A stretch of 64,000 bases of DNA from Rhea pennata (Eukaryota; Chordata; Aves; Rheiformes; Rheidae). This document shows positions 34,001 to 43,777 of the stretch, piece after piece. Numbering within the stretch: the stretch's first letter is position 1; each line of letters starts with the position of its first letter. The notes beneath the pieces were generated by a model. The model did no database searches. It was not told the DNA's origin and saw only the letters and a program-made list of their open reading frames with translations. Position numbers and translations under genes: made by a program. The stretch spans positions 61,048,553 through 61,112,552 of the forward strand of contig NC_084702.1 in the NCBI RefSeq assembly GCF_028389875.1, given 5' to 3'.

Positions 34001-37000
34001 GGGAGGAACAACCCCATGTAGCAAAGCAGGCTTAGGACAAACCAGCTTTGCGGAGAAGGGCTTGCAGGTCCTGGTGGACCACAAGCTGAACGTGAGCTAG
34101 CAATGTGCCTCTATAGCGAAGAAGGCCAACAGCACCCTGGGCTACATTAGGAAGAGTGTTGCCAGCAGGTTGAGGGAGGTGATCTGTTCCCTCTGCTCAG
34201 CCCTAGTGAGGCCACATTTGTAGTGGTATGCTCAATTCTAGGATCCGCAGTAGAGAGAAGACATGGATTTACTGTTGAGAGGCCAGTGAAGGGCCACAAA
34301 GATGATTGGGGCCTCTTTCATGTGGGGGAAGGCTGAGAAAGCTTGGAGGGGAAAGAAAGCAAAGGATGAACCCAACTTACTGTAGTTCTCTGAAAGTCTA
34401 TTAATATCCAGAGATATAGGTTATAGCTATTAATACTCCCCAGTGTATCAGAAGGAAGTCTTCTAAGCTTGTAAGTACTTAGACAAGGTGCATAGTGGAA
34501 AATGATTCTGATTCTAGAAGCCACCTTCCTGGATTTTTTGGTGAGTCAAGTTCTAGGAGGATATTAAATGAGCAGGGGAGGAATTTGCAAGGACTGTTTG
34601 AGGAAATTAACATTTTAAATGATATGGAAAAGCATAATTCTGAAATGTTGCTGAATTTCCTGGTCTTCTATAAACCAGGTCTACTGCAAAAACACAGCAA
34701 GGTCATAGAAGCTCTTCAGATTTGCTGTCTCTTGCTGCCTCCAGAAAATCGAAAAAAACTGCAGCTATTGGTGAGGATGATGGCAAGAATCAGCTTTAAC
34801 AAGGACTTGCCACCTCTTTCTGAATCAGTGAGGACCAGAACCTTGGTATGTATTGTCTAAGGCAAAGAGTGTAGACCAGACTTTTGGAATAGCACAGGTA
34901 AAAGGTTCTTTTTGGAGAATGTATGCAAAAAGCCATTTGCCTGTTTGCTGAAGGGTTGATCTGTGATGAAAGTCGATGAAAGTAACATCTCAGCTGATTT
35001 TCCACATAGACTAGTGGGATTTGGACAGGTTCTCTACTGAGTAGAAAAAATAAAATGCAGCAGAAGGTGAGGTCTCTAGCGTTCTTTTTCACTGCAGAAA
35101 GTGAGAAAAAGATACAGAAAAATACTGTCTGTTTCAGTCATAATTAAAAGGATGTAGGTGAATATTCTAGTTCTGATTTACTTGTTCAAAGCTATTAAAA
35201 AAAATCCTGCCAGATTATTTCAGTACCTGTTTCTGTACATACTTAACTACAACATTTTTCTCTCTGAGGGCTGTTTTAATTAGTTTTTGACAAAGCTCTA
35301 GCTTGTGTTAATGCTTTGTCTGTAGAGCTGTTCATGGAGTTACCACTGTTTGCAACAACATGTTATGAAAAAGTGAAATTGATACTTATTGTATTAAGCA
35401 GAACTTAGAGATTCCATTTGCCTAAAAACATCTCCTTTTTGGTTAACTGTCAAGGCTTCTACAAGGAAAAGGGCACCAGAGCTCTAAGTGGTAGAATCAC
35501 TGCATAAAAATCTTGAAGTTGTATGGATAAATCTAAATTTGTTCTATAGCAGTTAAGATTTTAATTAACTATGAATGGTATTTGATTAGAATAATTAAAT
35601 TCCTGACTGCTAAGGTTATAAATTAACTATAAATGTGTTTGATTATGCTATAATCTATAAGGTACTTTTAAAGTGGATCCTTCACAATCCATGTACTTCA
35701 TACTAGTGTGTTTTTTTTTTCAGTATCTATGGCATGTGGCAGAAAACCAATGCTTTGTTTGCCTTCTGTGCTTACAATGTTAATGACTTATGCACAACCA
35801 GAAAACTCGTAACTAATGTTCTAAACTGAATGTCTGAGCTTGAGACATGAAGACATGAAGTCAGCTGGGCCTGAACTTTAGTGAGTTTAGGATTTAAAAA
35901 TCATGACATTTAATTTTTCTTTCTACCTTCTTTCTAGAAGGTTAACTTCTAATAAATTACTTGTAATATTTAAATCTTTGAAATATGTATCCTATTTAAC
36001 TGGAAAAGTTATATGAAATGGCTATCTAGCCAAGTTCTGAGAATATAATGGACCTAGCCATTCTACATCTAAAGTTAGAGTATGTATTGCAGCAAGAGGT
36101 GTCTTCAGTCCGCTTGAACAGTGTCATTGTATACAGTACTTTTTGTATTGGAAGTATTGTGGCTTTTGTGCTCTCAGAATCTTTTTTTTCTGAAAAAGAA
36201 AAAAAAATCCTCTAATAGAAAAATATATACAATTTTCTTTTTTCTCAGATGGTTCAGGCATTTTCTCGTTGTATCCTCTGCTCAAAGGATGAAATGGACT
36301 TGGATGAACTGCTTGCTGCTAAACTAGTGTCTTTTCTCATGGACAACTATCAAGAAATCTTAAACATTCCTTCCTCCTTAAAAGCTTCTATAGAGGAACA
36401 TGTTGTACATCTCAAAAGAGTCCAAGTAGGTGTCTGGTGAAAAAGTCTTAATGTCTATGCTGCTGTAACAAATTTATACTTTCTGTTCATGAAAGTTTAA
36501 CAGATTTAAAAGATTTTATCTCTGCTAGTATATGCAGAGCTAGTTAATTTTCATTGCTGTCCATTGATCATAAGTATATACTTACATCAAACTTAAGTAG
36601 ATCTTGGGTCACTTAGACAGGAACATGTAAACAGTTTCCTGTTGGTCGACCCTGTATCTTCAGGGAATGGGGTCCCGATCTGGGAAATTAAGTTTGTGGC
36701 AGTGAAAAACTGTAAGGGATATTTAGTGTTCTGATCAATGTTCTGTTTTTCTGCTAGAGCTATCCTTACTTAGCTTTTTCATAACTTTTTTTCTATTTCC
36801 TTTTCCTATTTTTTTTTGTTCAAAGCTGCTGTCTTTTCAGTTTGTTCTTCCTTAAATTGTACCAAAATGATTAGTCATTTTTTAGCTGTTTCTAAGAATG
36901 AGGCAAGCTTCCTTAGTGTCATGTTTTTTGACTTACTAGAACTCACTCTCATGCAAGTGATGGGAAGCAGAATCTCAGCTCTTTACTCCGTATCTTCTTT

Positions 37001-37728
37001 GTTTAGGGAATTTAAGTGGTCAATTTGATTAAGCCACTTTTCCCAAATTTATTCCTGAAGACATAGCTCTTCTGTTTTTTCTCTCCAGATAAAATATGCT
37101 GTAGCTGACACTGATGCAACTTTTCCTGCTCCATCATTTTGTCACCAAATCAGTACAGATGAATTTGAATCCCAAAGGGCAAATGGCTCTCAAGAACCAC
37201 TGACAGCTTTATTGGAGGAAATCGCAATGAATAAAGAAATATCTATCAAAGACAAGAAGAAGAAGCTCAAACAAGTAAATAATTCTTCTACAGTCTTAAT
37301 TTTAAAAAGTTCTATGAGGTCTTAAATGTCTGATTTTTTTCAAGAGAAATTGAGTTTTAAAATAGTAGATATTCCTGGATTTATAGCTTTTTAAAATTAT
37401 TTAGAATAAAGGTATTGTGATGAATCAAACCATATTGGAAAATAAGTTTTTCTATATAGAGTGCATTAGAAGAATATGTATTTTTCTATTCCATAAGTGG
37501 AGGTAATGTTATTTAAATGCTAAGCTTTGGAGTGAATTTTTCATTTAAATTGGTGTATTTTTCTAGTTCCAGAAATCTTACCCTGAAGTGTATAGAATAC
37601 GATTTCCTACTCCTGAAGCTGAAGCAGTGCTATTTCCAGAAAAAAATAAGCAGAAACCACCAATACTGATGTGGGCCTTAAAAAACCCATTTCAACCTTT
37701 TCACAGAACCAGAAGCTTTCGGATGTAA
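21967..37728 (+). CDS. DEPDC1B: DEPDC1B, DEP domain-containing protein 1B (whole coding span, 11 exons)
   Basis: The coding sequence joins 21967-22014, 22561-22826, 28082-28217, 30517-30644, 31418-31548, 32604-32651, 33020-33160, 34679-34845, 36249-36425, 37089-37274 and 37567-37728. This is 1590 nt, encoding 529 residues, the length I recall for human. All introns are GT-AG with compatible phases. A DEP domain lies at about residues 24-108 ([39 protein letters not shown]). A RhoGAP-like domain lies at about residues 200-390 ([53 protein letters not shown]). The protein ends with the basic motif RTRSFRM. The family acts at the membrane in Rho GTPase signalling, adhesion and the G2/M transition; its domain is considered RhoGAP-like rather than a proven GAP. 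The start is chosen by similarity to human [16 protein letters not shown]. The frame is open upstream of it only because of GC richness. Confidence 0.97.
22015..22560 (+). other. DEPDC1B intron 1
   Basis: 546-nt GT-AG intron. The first 290 nt belong to the CpG island and could hold further promoter elements. Confidence 0.92.
22561..22826 (+). CDS. DEPDC1B: DEPDC1B exon 2 (DEP domain)
   Basis: Encodes residues 17-104 and two bases of codon 105, essentially the whole DEP domain. The acceptor is TTCCGTAG and the donor GTAAAC at 22827. Confidence 0.97.
22827..28081 (+). other. DEPDC1B intron 2
   Basis: 5.3-kb GT-AG intron, AT-rich, with a T23 run at 27138-27160. No coding exon or recognised transposable element was found in it. 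Confidence 0.9.
27138..27160. repeat. Poly-T run (23 nt)
   Basis: Uninterrupted T run inside DEPDC1B intron 2. Confidence 0.95.
28082..28217 (+). CDS. DEPDC1B: DEPDC1B exon 3
   Basis: Completes R105 and encodes residues 106-150, the proline-rich [14 protein letters not shown] linker after the DEP domain. The acceptor is TAATTGTAG and the donor GTAAGT at 28218. Confidence 0.95.
28218..30516 (+). other. DEPDC1B intron 3
   Basis: 2.3-kb GT-AG intron with a 31-nt tandem duplication at 28397-28458. Nothing else was recognised. Confidence 0.9.
28397..28458. repeat. Two-copy tandem repeat, 31-nt unit
   Basis: The unit begins GGGAATTTTGATTTTGAG. The second copy follows directly and differs by a single base near its start. 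Confidence 0.9.
30517..30644 (+). CDS. DEPDC1B: DEPDC1B exon 4
   Basis: Encodes residues 151-192 and two bases of codon 193. It carries the conserved stretch [19 protein letters not shown]. The acceptor is TGATTTCAG and the donor GTGAGT at 30645. Confidence 0.96.
30645..31417 (+). other. DEPDC1B intron 4
   Basis: 773-nt GT-AG intron with nothing further recognised. Confidence 0.9.
31418..31548 (+). CDS. DEPDC1B: DEPDC1B exon 5
   Basis: Completes R193 and encodes residues 194-236 ([20 protein letters not shown]...) plus one base of codon 237. The acceptor is TTTTTTTTTAG. A second AG at 31423-31424 would shift the frame, so it is not used for this product. The donor is GTGAGT at 31549. Confidence 0.95.
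31549..32603 (+). other. DEPDC1B intron 5
   Basis: 1.06-kb GT-AG intron with nothing further recognised. Confidence 0.9.
32604..32651 (+). CDS. DEPDC1B: DEPDC1B exon 6 (48 nt)
   Basis: Encodes residues 237-252 ([16 protein letters not shown]), with single-base phases at both ends. The acceptor is TGTGCAG and the donor GTAAGT at 32652. Confidence 0.95.
32652..33019 (+). other. DEPDC1B intron 6
   Basis: 368-nt GT-AG intron, AT-rich. A 75-codon frame spanning it is chance. Confidence 0.9.
33020..33160 (+). CDS. DEPDC1B: DEPDC1B exon 7
   Basis: Completes W253 and encodes residues 254-299 plus one base of codon 300. It includes the RhoGAP-like core [16 protein letters not shown]. The acceptor is TTTTTTTAG and the donor GTAAGT at 33161. 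Confidence 0.96.
33161..34678 (+). other. DEPDC1B intron 7
   Basis: 1.5-kb GT-AG intron. About half is a sense-oriented CR1 fragment (33571-34345). The last 196 nt are open in frame with exon 8. Confidence 0.9.
33571..34345 (+). mobile_element. CR1 LINE fragment (reverse transcriptase region, sense)
   Basis: Decayed CR1 ORF2 sequence on the coding strand of DEPDC1B. Recognisable pieces include IPQGSILG and FADDTK (the catalytic FADD box of the reverse transcriptase). Downstream come the CR1-typical DNA stretches CTCATGAAGCTCAACAAAGG and GAAGGGCCACAAAGATGATT. Reading frames are broken, with internal deletions. It ends before the usual CR1 3' terminus, so it is truncated at both ends and cannot be active. 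Boundaries are approximate. Confidence 0.9.
34679..34845 (+). CDS. DEPDC1B: DEPDC1B exon 8
   Basis: Completes G300 and encodes residues 301-355 ([21 protein letters not shown]...). The start is set by phase and by the human GLLQKEKV junction. The acceptor, CTATAAACCAG, is comparatively weak. The frame is open for a further 65 codons upstream into the intron (34483-34678). The donor is GTATGT at 34846. Confidence 0.93.
34846..36248 (+). other. DEPDC1B intron 8
   Basis: 1.4-kb GT-AG intron, AT-rich, with nothing further recognised. Confidence 0.9.
36249..36425 (+). CDS. DEPDC1B: DEPDC1B exon 9
   Basis: Encodes residues 356-414 ([22 protein letters not shown]...), the second part of the RhoGAP-like domain. 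The acceptor is TTTTCTCAG and the donor GTAGGT at 36426. Phase 0 at both ends. Confidence 0.96.
36426..37088 (+). other. DEPDC1B intron 9
   Basis: 663-nt GT-AG intron. A 70-codon open frame in it (36816-37028) shows no similarity I recognise. Confidence 0.9.
37089..37274 (+). CDS. DEPDC1B: DEPDC1B exon 10
   Basis: Encodes residues 415-476, ending in the lysine-rich KDKKKKLKQ. The acceptor is TCTCTCCAG and the donor GTAAAT at 37275. This is the least conserved part relative to human as I recall it. Confidence 0.95.
37567..37728 (+). CDS. DEPDC1B: DEPDC1B exon 11 (stop codon)
   Basis: Encodes residues 477-529 and the TAA stop at 37726-37728. It contains FQKSYPEVY and the terminal basic tail HRTRSFRM. 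The acceptor is TTTTTCTAG. Confidence 0.96.
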   Translation, partial: FQKSYPEVYRIRFPTPEAEAVLFPEKNKQKPPILMWALKNPFQPFHRTRSFRM

Positions 37729-38160
37729 ATGGTTTGCAATTCATCAGCAAACTGAATTGAAGCATATTATCAATGGATATTACACAAAGGGAGCCTGACC
37801 GACATGTAATTACTTCAAAAAATACTGGAGATAGTATTTCTACTGCTGGTGCAGTAGAAAAGAAGAGAAAAGTATTGAGGCAGTAGAAATGTGAACCTTT
37901 ATCAGTATTTTTGTAGACCATTTTTCTAATGCCTGTTTTTGAAAAACCAAGATGGTTATTCTACATGGTGGTGTAAGACATTTCCTGCATTCTAACCATT
38001 TCTTCACGAACTAAATGTATTTTTCTGTAATGTACTGTTGATATCTTGTAAACAGCATTTTTCACCTGCAAAAATGTTGGACTGGACTATATTTGTTCAT
38101 GTATAGCTTGTGGAATTAATGTGCTGTATATACTTGAATATGTATGAAACACTGGATTTT

Positions 38161-38196
38161 GTTTGTGTATCGTAGTGTGTTTGTGTATTGTAGTGT
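38161..38196. repeat. Two-copy tandem repeat, 18-nt unit
   Basis: GTTTGTGTATCGTAGTGT followed directly by a copy with one C-to-T change. Confidence 0.9.
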
Positions 38197-38565
38197 TCTT
38201 TATATATGGCTGATTTCAGAGAAGTGTAAAAACTTGTCCTTAGTTTCCTGATTTATGTGATGCATTACAGCTTGAGTCAACTGTTAAAAATCGTTAACTT
38301 CTGTAATACAGACCCAGGTTTTTAAAGCCATTTCCATACCTCTTCCTAAGTATTGTTGTTTAAAATTGGATGCCTGTCCAATAGAAGTTGCACATTTTAT
38401 CAAAAAAATCCAAAGCCTTGGATTTGCTCTGGAAAAGGAAGGCACATGTGGAAGTGACATTAAAGGATATGTGCCTTTAATGGTTGCATTTGTGCTTTAT
38501 GAAATATACTGTATCTATAACTTGACTGGGTATAACTTCATTGGTAGTGACAGCATTTTTGAGCT

Positions 38566-38571
38566 ATTAAA
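38566..38571 (+). promoter_or_regulatory. Candidate DEPDC1B polyadenylation signal
   Basis: ATTAAA, the commonest variant signal, 838 nt after the stop codon. Use is unproven. Confidence 0.35.
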
Positions 38572-41500
38572 GCATTAACATTTTCCAATATTTACTTACA
38601 GTGGTGGTTTCATGTCATGCATCAGATTTTTAATGAACAGCATTTCACACATGCTGAATCCCCAGAGTAGAGTGTTCAGGTATGAAGGCAGCTGACATCT
38701 CACTAAACTTCTATCTGAAAATATGATAAGCATCATGATGACTGACTATCCTGTAATGCAGCATTGAGAGCATTTTTACTTTGCCAGCCTCCTGACTAGT
38801 CAATAAGTTATGAGATGTACATTACAAGGTTGATAGCTTAATAGACTGAAAGATTCCTCAGGCGTTGTGCTTTCGATGAACTGTACATGCATGATTCCAT
38901 GATGTGTTTTCACAGATCAGTTATACTTGGATTTGATTTCAGTAATCTTCATTTCTTAAAGAAAATGGATCACTCTCAACAACATTAAGGAAATATTAAT
39001 TAGTTAATATTTAAAGTCATCTGAGACCACTTCTTACCTTTTGTACGAGGTCTCTAAATGTGACAGTCTTTTTAGATTCGCCGTATTCTTCTGTATATGC
39101 TTATGTGCAGTTGAAGTTAGACTATCACTAGACTACTCACATACAAAAATCTGGTTACAGCTAAAGTACAATAATGAGTTAGGCTATTAGGAAAGGTTGT
39201 CTTGCATCAAAAAGTGGAAACTCCCAAGAACTCTGTCAGTCCTTAACTGCAAAGGAGAAGTAGAAGCCAATTAGCCACTGAAAATCATTTCCCTGTTTAC
39301 TGACATGACTTAGTGTTGTACTGGATACTTTTCCCCATTGTTCTTTCCCTTCCCCCCTCATTTTTCTTATCTTTCTTTAGTCTGTTTTAAACTTTTTTTT
39401 GGGGGGGAGATGTAAACTTTAGTTTACCCATTATTTTCCATGAGGAGAAATTGCAGCATCTTTTCTTTCCTCCAACTACACACTAACTAGAATTCTTTTC
39501 CTGATCTAGTAGTTCCTGGTGACCTCATATCTATGGGAGCTTTGCTCTAGAATCTACTGGAAGAGGGAAGAACCTTTTGGGAAGGGAGATAAGCCTTTGC
39601 TTCCCATCACTTTTGCTATTTGTGGCCATGCTTTCTTTCCCTACACAAATGCAGTTTACTCCAGTTCCTAAATTAACAATTGGTCATCAAGAAAATCTTT
39701 TGGTTCACATATCTCAGTTTTTGTTCTAATCCTGGCATTGATCATACTGTGAGTGATGGCTTTCATCATTAGCTTTCATCATCATTTAATGCACATGGAT
39801 TATTTAATTGCTTTTACTGCGAATGAGTCTGTTTAATTCACTTCTGATTTATCATGTTTGTGGTATCAGTTGTTAACATGTATGACTACAAAGAATGACT
39901 GATGGCTGATGTTATTTTCTGGAACTGTTTTCAGATGTTACTTTATTAACAGAGAGGAAGTTTGGGCAAAATCTGGGGGATTTCATTGTCTTGTTCTGTT
40001 AGGCAGAAATAAGAACTACAGCTAGGAAGGTAGCATACTGTCAAACTGTGCTTTTAAAGTTATTGCCATGAAGTGCCACAACTTTTTCTCTCTCTCTCTT
40101 CCAAAAACATGTTTTATAACCTAAGAGCTTCTCTTTCTTTTAGCTTCTCTCTTCTATCGCATGCTAACTCAGTATGACTCACTTTATTTCTTGACCAGAA
40201 ATTTTTAAATCTCCTACTGCCTTTGGGCTTATGATTCTAATTATTTTAGCTTTAGGAGGCTACTCTAGGTTTGGAATTCACAAACTCATTTCTTACAGAT
40301 ATTACTTTCCAGGTATTTAAGTGCACTTGAATTTTATTAACTTGGAACAGGTGATGTACTTTATACCAGCTGTAATGCACTAACATTACTTTTTTCATCA
40401 ATTCTTTATGCTTACAGCAGAAATGTGGAATGATAGGCTTCTCAGGAAAACAAAGCCTGAAAGATAGAGTTGAAGTTACACGAGTAAGTTCTTTAGCCCT
40501 GTGTTCAAGTACTAGCACTATAATCATTGTTGATCAAAATCTCTTGCTATATTGGGCTGTGAATGTTTTTTTCAGAAACTCAGATTATAGAATATTTAGG
40601 TATCTAAGACACTATTTATCTCCTTGGATAAATATTTTGGTGCAATGTAGATATATTGGAAAGGCAACTGTTGCTTTCCACTGACTGTAAAGGGAATAGA
40701 TGGCTCTAGTTACCTGGTTATAGACATCTAAAGTTAGGAGAAATATTTTCTTATTCATGTATTTCTATTTGTGCTCCTAACTCCCATATAGTTTCATTGT
40801 GATAATTTTATAACATAAAGGAGATGCTCAGGCCTGTGTTTGAAAAGAATGAAGCTGATCTGTGTGCGTGAAGTTCTTTCTAAAAGTTATTGAGAGAGGC
40901 AAGATGTTTAAACAGTATTGGTTAGGGATAGTTATTTTCACGTTCACAGCTTTTCTGAGGACCTTTAGATATCCAGAGTTGCCCAAAGACATCTCTTCCT
41001 TGCTCTGGCAAAAACAGGAAAAAATCAGAAGAATGCCAAATACACTCTTTTTCAAAAAGGTAAGTGGGAATAATCCAAGTTAATGGCAAAGGAGTGGAAA
41101 AACTGATACAGAATATGCTTGGGTATTTTTTGGTTTTACTTTACATTGCTTTTTTTTTGATAGAATATCATTGCTTGGAAAAGCTGGGGGTTTTTTTGTG
41201 ACAAAGATAAAATTGTTTGATAGTGTGTTTCAGTTCTTGACTTCTGAAAATTTTTCTGTGGAGTTGACATATCTGTATAGCAGATTTAGGTTAGCTGACT
41301 TAATTCTTTCTTTTTTATGGAGTCCTTAGAGGTATTGATGGAGCTATGGAACATGGCTGAAAATTGTGGATACAATAGGTTTTCTATGCCATTTCATTTA
41401 GTAGCATCTGGCAAAATTGTTATGGATAATGTCAGTTAGTGTTTGAGTGACTAAGAACTGAGTAACTGCAGGCATGGGGGAATCATAACTGATGGAGATA

Positions 41501-42190
41501 CTCTTTATGGATTTTCTACAGGAATCACTACTAGATTTTCCTGCTAGCCAGTGTTTTCCTTAAGGATGTAAAAATAAAAATCACTGTTAATCTCATTAAT
41601 GTTTCAGAGTGGTTAATAATAATAACAAGGCATTAATATGGAACAGTGCAGGTTGAAAATGAATTCAGACATGGTCACATCAAGGTTATACATCTAAGAA
41701 AAAGAAATGTAGGTTACTTAAAAAAAAAAAAAAAGAAAAAGAGGAAGGGGGAAGACTGTTCTGGAAAACTATGGCTCTATAAGAGACTACTCCTACAGTG
41801 AACAAGGCTTCCCAGTATTATGCTGAGGCAGAGGACTACTGTGATTCTTGAAGGTCTAAACTGGAGGTTGTTACATAAAATCAGCTGACTCATCTCTTGT
41901 GTGTACCTCTGCACTCAATACCGAGAGACTGACACTGAAAATATTGCAGTTTTTGCAGGCTTTTGTAAAACTGTAGAGGATGCAATGTGAGTATTCAAAA
42001 TTATTTTCCTTGGACTGAGAGTTTGCATTACTGCACAGTCTTATCCATTTATGAGAAACAAGAACAGGAGGTCACTCGATTAGCTTGTGGAAGTGCAGAA
42101 AGTATATATGTTGGCAAGCAGCAAAGAAACCAGTTAAGAAAAGAATAATGCTTAATGGTTAGAAGATGAAGCTTGATACACTTAAGAAGG

Positions 42191-42194
<4 letters not shown>

Positions 42195-42224
<30 letters not shown>
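42195..42224. repeat. Poly-T run (30 nt)
   Basis: Uninterrupted T run in intergenic DNA. Confidence 0.95.
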
Positions 42225-42229
<5 letters not shown>

Positions 42230-43747
42230 GTGGGGTACTGAAAGATGGGAATGTGATGAAATTTAATTTTTATTGATATCTTTAAAACAAGATCTTTCTG
42301 AAAGGTATTTCCTGAAACCCAAGCCCTTGAGCTCAGGGCAAGGTGAGTAGAGGGGAAGCATAACTTGTGATTTGTGGGAGCTCAGACAAAATCTTAGGGC
42401 CCTTTTGTGTTTGCATGCCATGGATATTTACATGTGAGAGATGCATCTGTTCAAATTTATTAGTTTCCTTCAATGACTTGATAATCAAGAGGTGCTGGGG
42501 AAACAGTTGATTTGTCATTGCTTACTTAATTTCTGAGGCAACTAAAGAAATCAGTATTGGCTACCTTTGTTTTTCAGCTAAACCTCAGTGGCTAAAGGCA
42601 AAGAGGGGTCAGCTGCTGGGTTGCCAAGGCACAGCTGCTGCTGGGGATAATGAAGATCAGCTCTGCGCGGCTCAGGGAGGGTGAGGTATGTCTCTGCTGC
42701 AGTTGCTTTGCCTGGGAGTGAAAGAGAGGATAAGATATATGGAAATGTGGACTAGTGGCTGGTATAAATTCTAGAGATACAGTTTTTGTTGCTTTATGAT
42801 CTAAGTATTTCAAAATGTGCACGTTTAGTTTTTTTTTTTTTTAAACTTGGGGTTATATGCTGCTGCATTGATGAAAATTGGTATCTAGGAAAGAAAATTC
42901 GTGATATCCAAGGCAGCCTAAAGTGTTCTTGTCTTAATATTAACCCAAAGTCATCTTCAGCTACTTTTCTTGTAGTGAACTTTTATATTTGCTCTGTTAC
43001 AACAATGATTTAAAATCACTGCAAGATTCTCTGAAACTTTAGGATTAACTGTGAGAGAAGCTTCCAGCAATGTTTCCTGAACCTGCTAGCTAAGGGAGAG
43101 CATGGACAGTCCTCAGCACCTGTAGACTCAAAAGGTGAATAAAAGGTGTAATACATTCACAAGTTTGTGAATGGCACTTACTTGTGTGAGGGTCTGGCCT
43201 TGTGCTTGACCAAGATTTTATGTGATTTCAAAGCTTATGTGCTGCACTGGTTTTTAGGCTTAATCTAATGACAAGCAGTAGTTCCATGTTTTGTATGTGA
43301 CCAATAGTGGTGAGAGAACAAGGTGTGGGACTGTTAGTTCCCAGTCTGGTATAATGATTTGCAGTATGTTAGCTTTGCTGTTGCAAGATACTGTGTAAAG
43401 AATACTGAACTGTTTTGAGGTTGAAATCAATGGGAAATACTTTGAGATTTTATGAAAGGAACCTTCCCTTTCTCCTTCTTGATAGCTATTTAGATTTTAT
43501 TTTTTATATGTTTTATCAATCTGGATGCTTGGTAATTTATGACCCAGCAGAGGTCAGCCTTGTGACATTGTTCAAAACTTACAATCAAAAAGGAATAGAG
43601 ACAAAGTTCTTATAAAAACCTTTAGAATTTGATTTTATGAAGTATGCTGTTGCTTATTAGAGTTAGGCTGATATTACTGTGTTGTAATTAGGTGTGTGAC
43701 TTCTCTTTAGGCAATACTGTAAAGAGTATTGTTTTGTAAAGTTCTTG

Positions 43748-43777
43748 CCTTTCAAATGTTAACCTTTCAAATGTTAA
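43748..43777. repeat. Two-copy tandem repeat, 15-nt unit
   Basis: CCTTTCAAATGTTAA occurs twice in direct succession without mismatch. Confidence 0.9.

Larger units (their letters stand above)
37729..38600 (+). other. DEPDC1B: DEPDC1B probable 3' untranslated region
   Basis: AT-rich sequence after the stop. A variant polyadenylation signal, ATTAAA, lies at 38566-38571 and would give a roughly 0.85-kb 3' UTR. There is an 18-nt tandem duplication at 38161-38196. The end point is inferred from the motif only. Confidence 0.5.

Noticed and set aside
33725..34035. Overlapping open frames of 76-97 codons
   Set aside because: They are shadows and remnants of the CR1 reverse transcriptase region.
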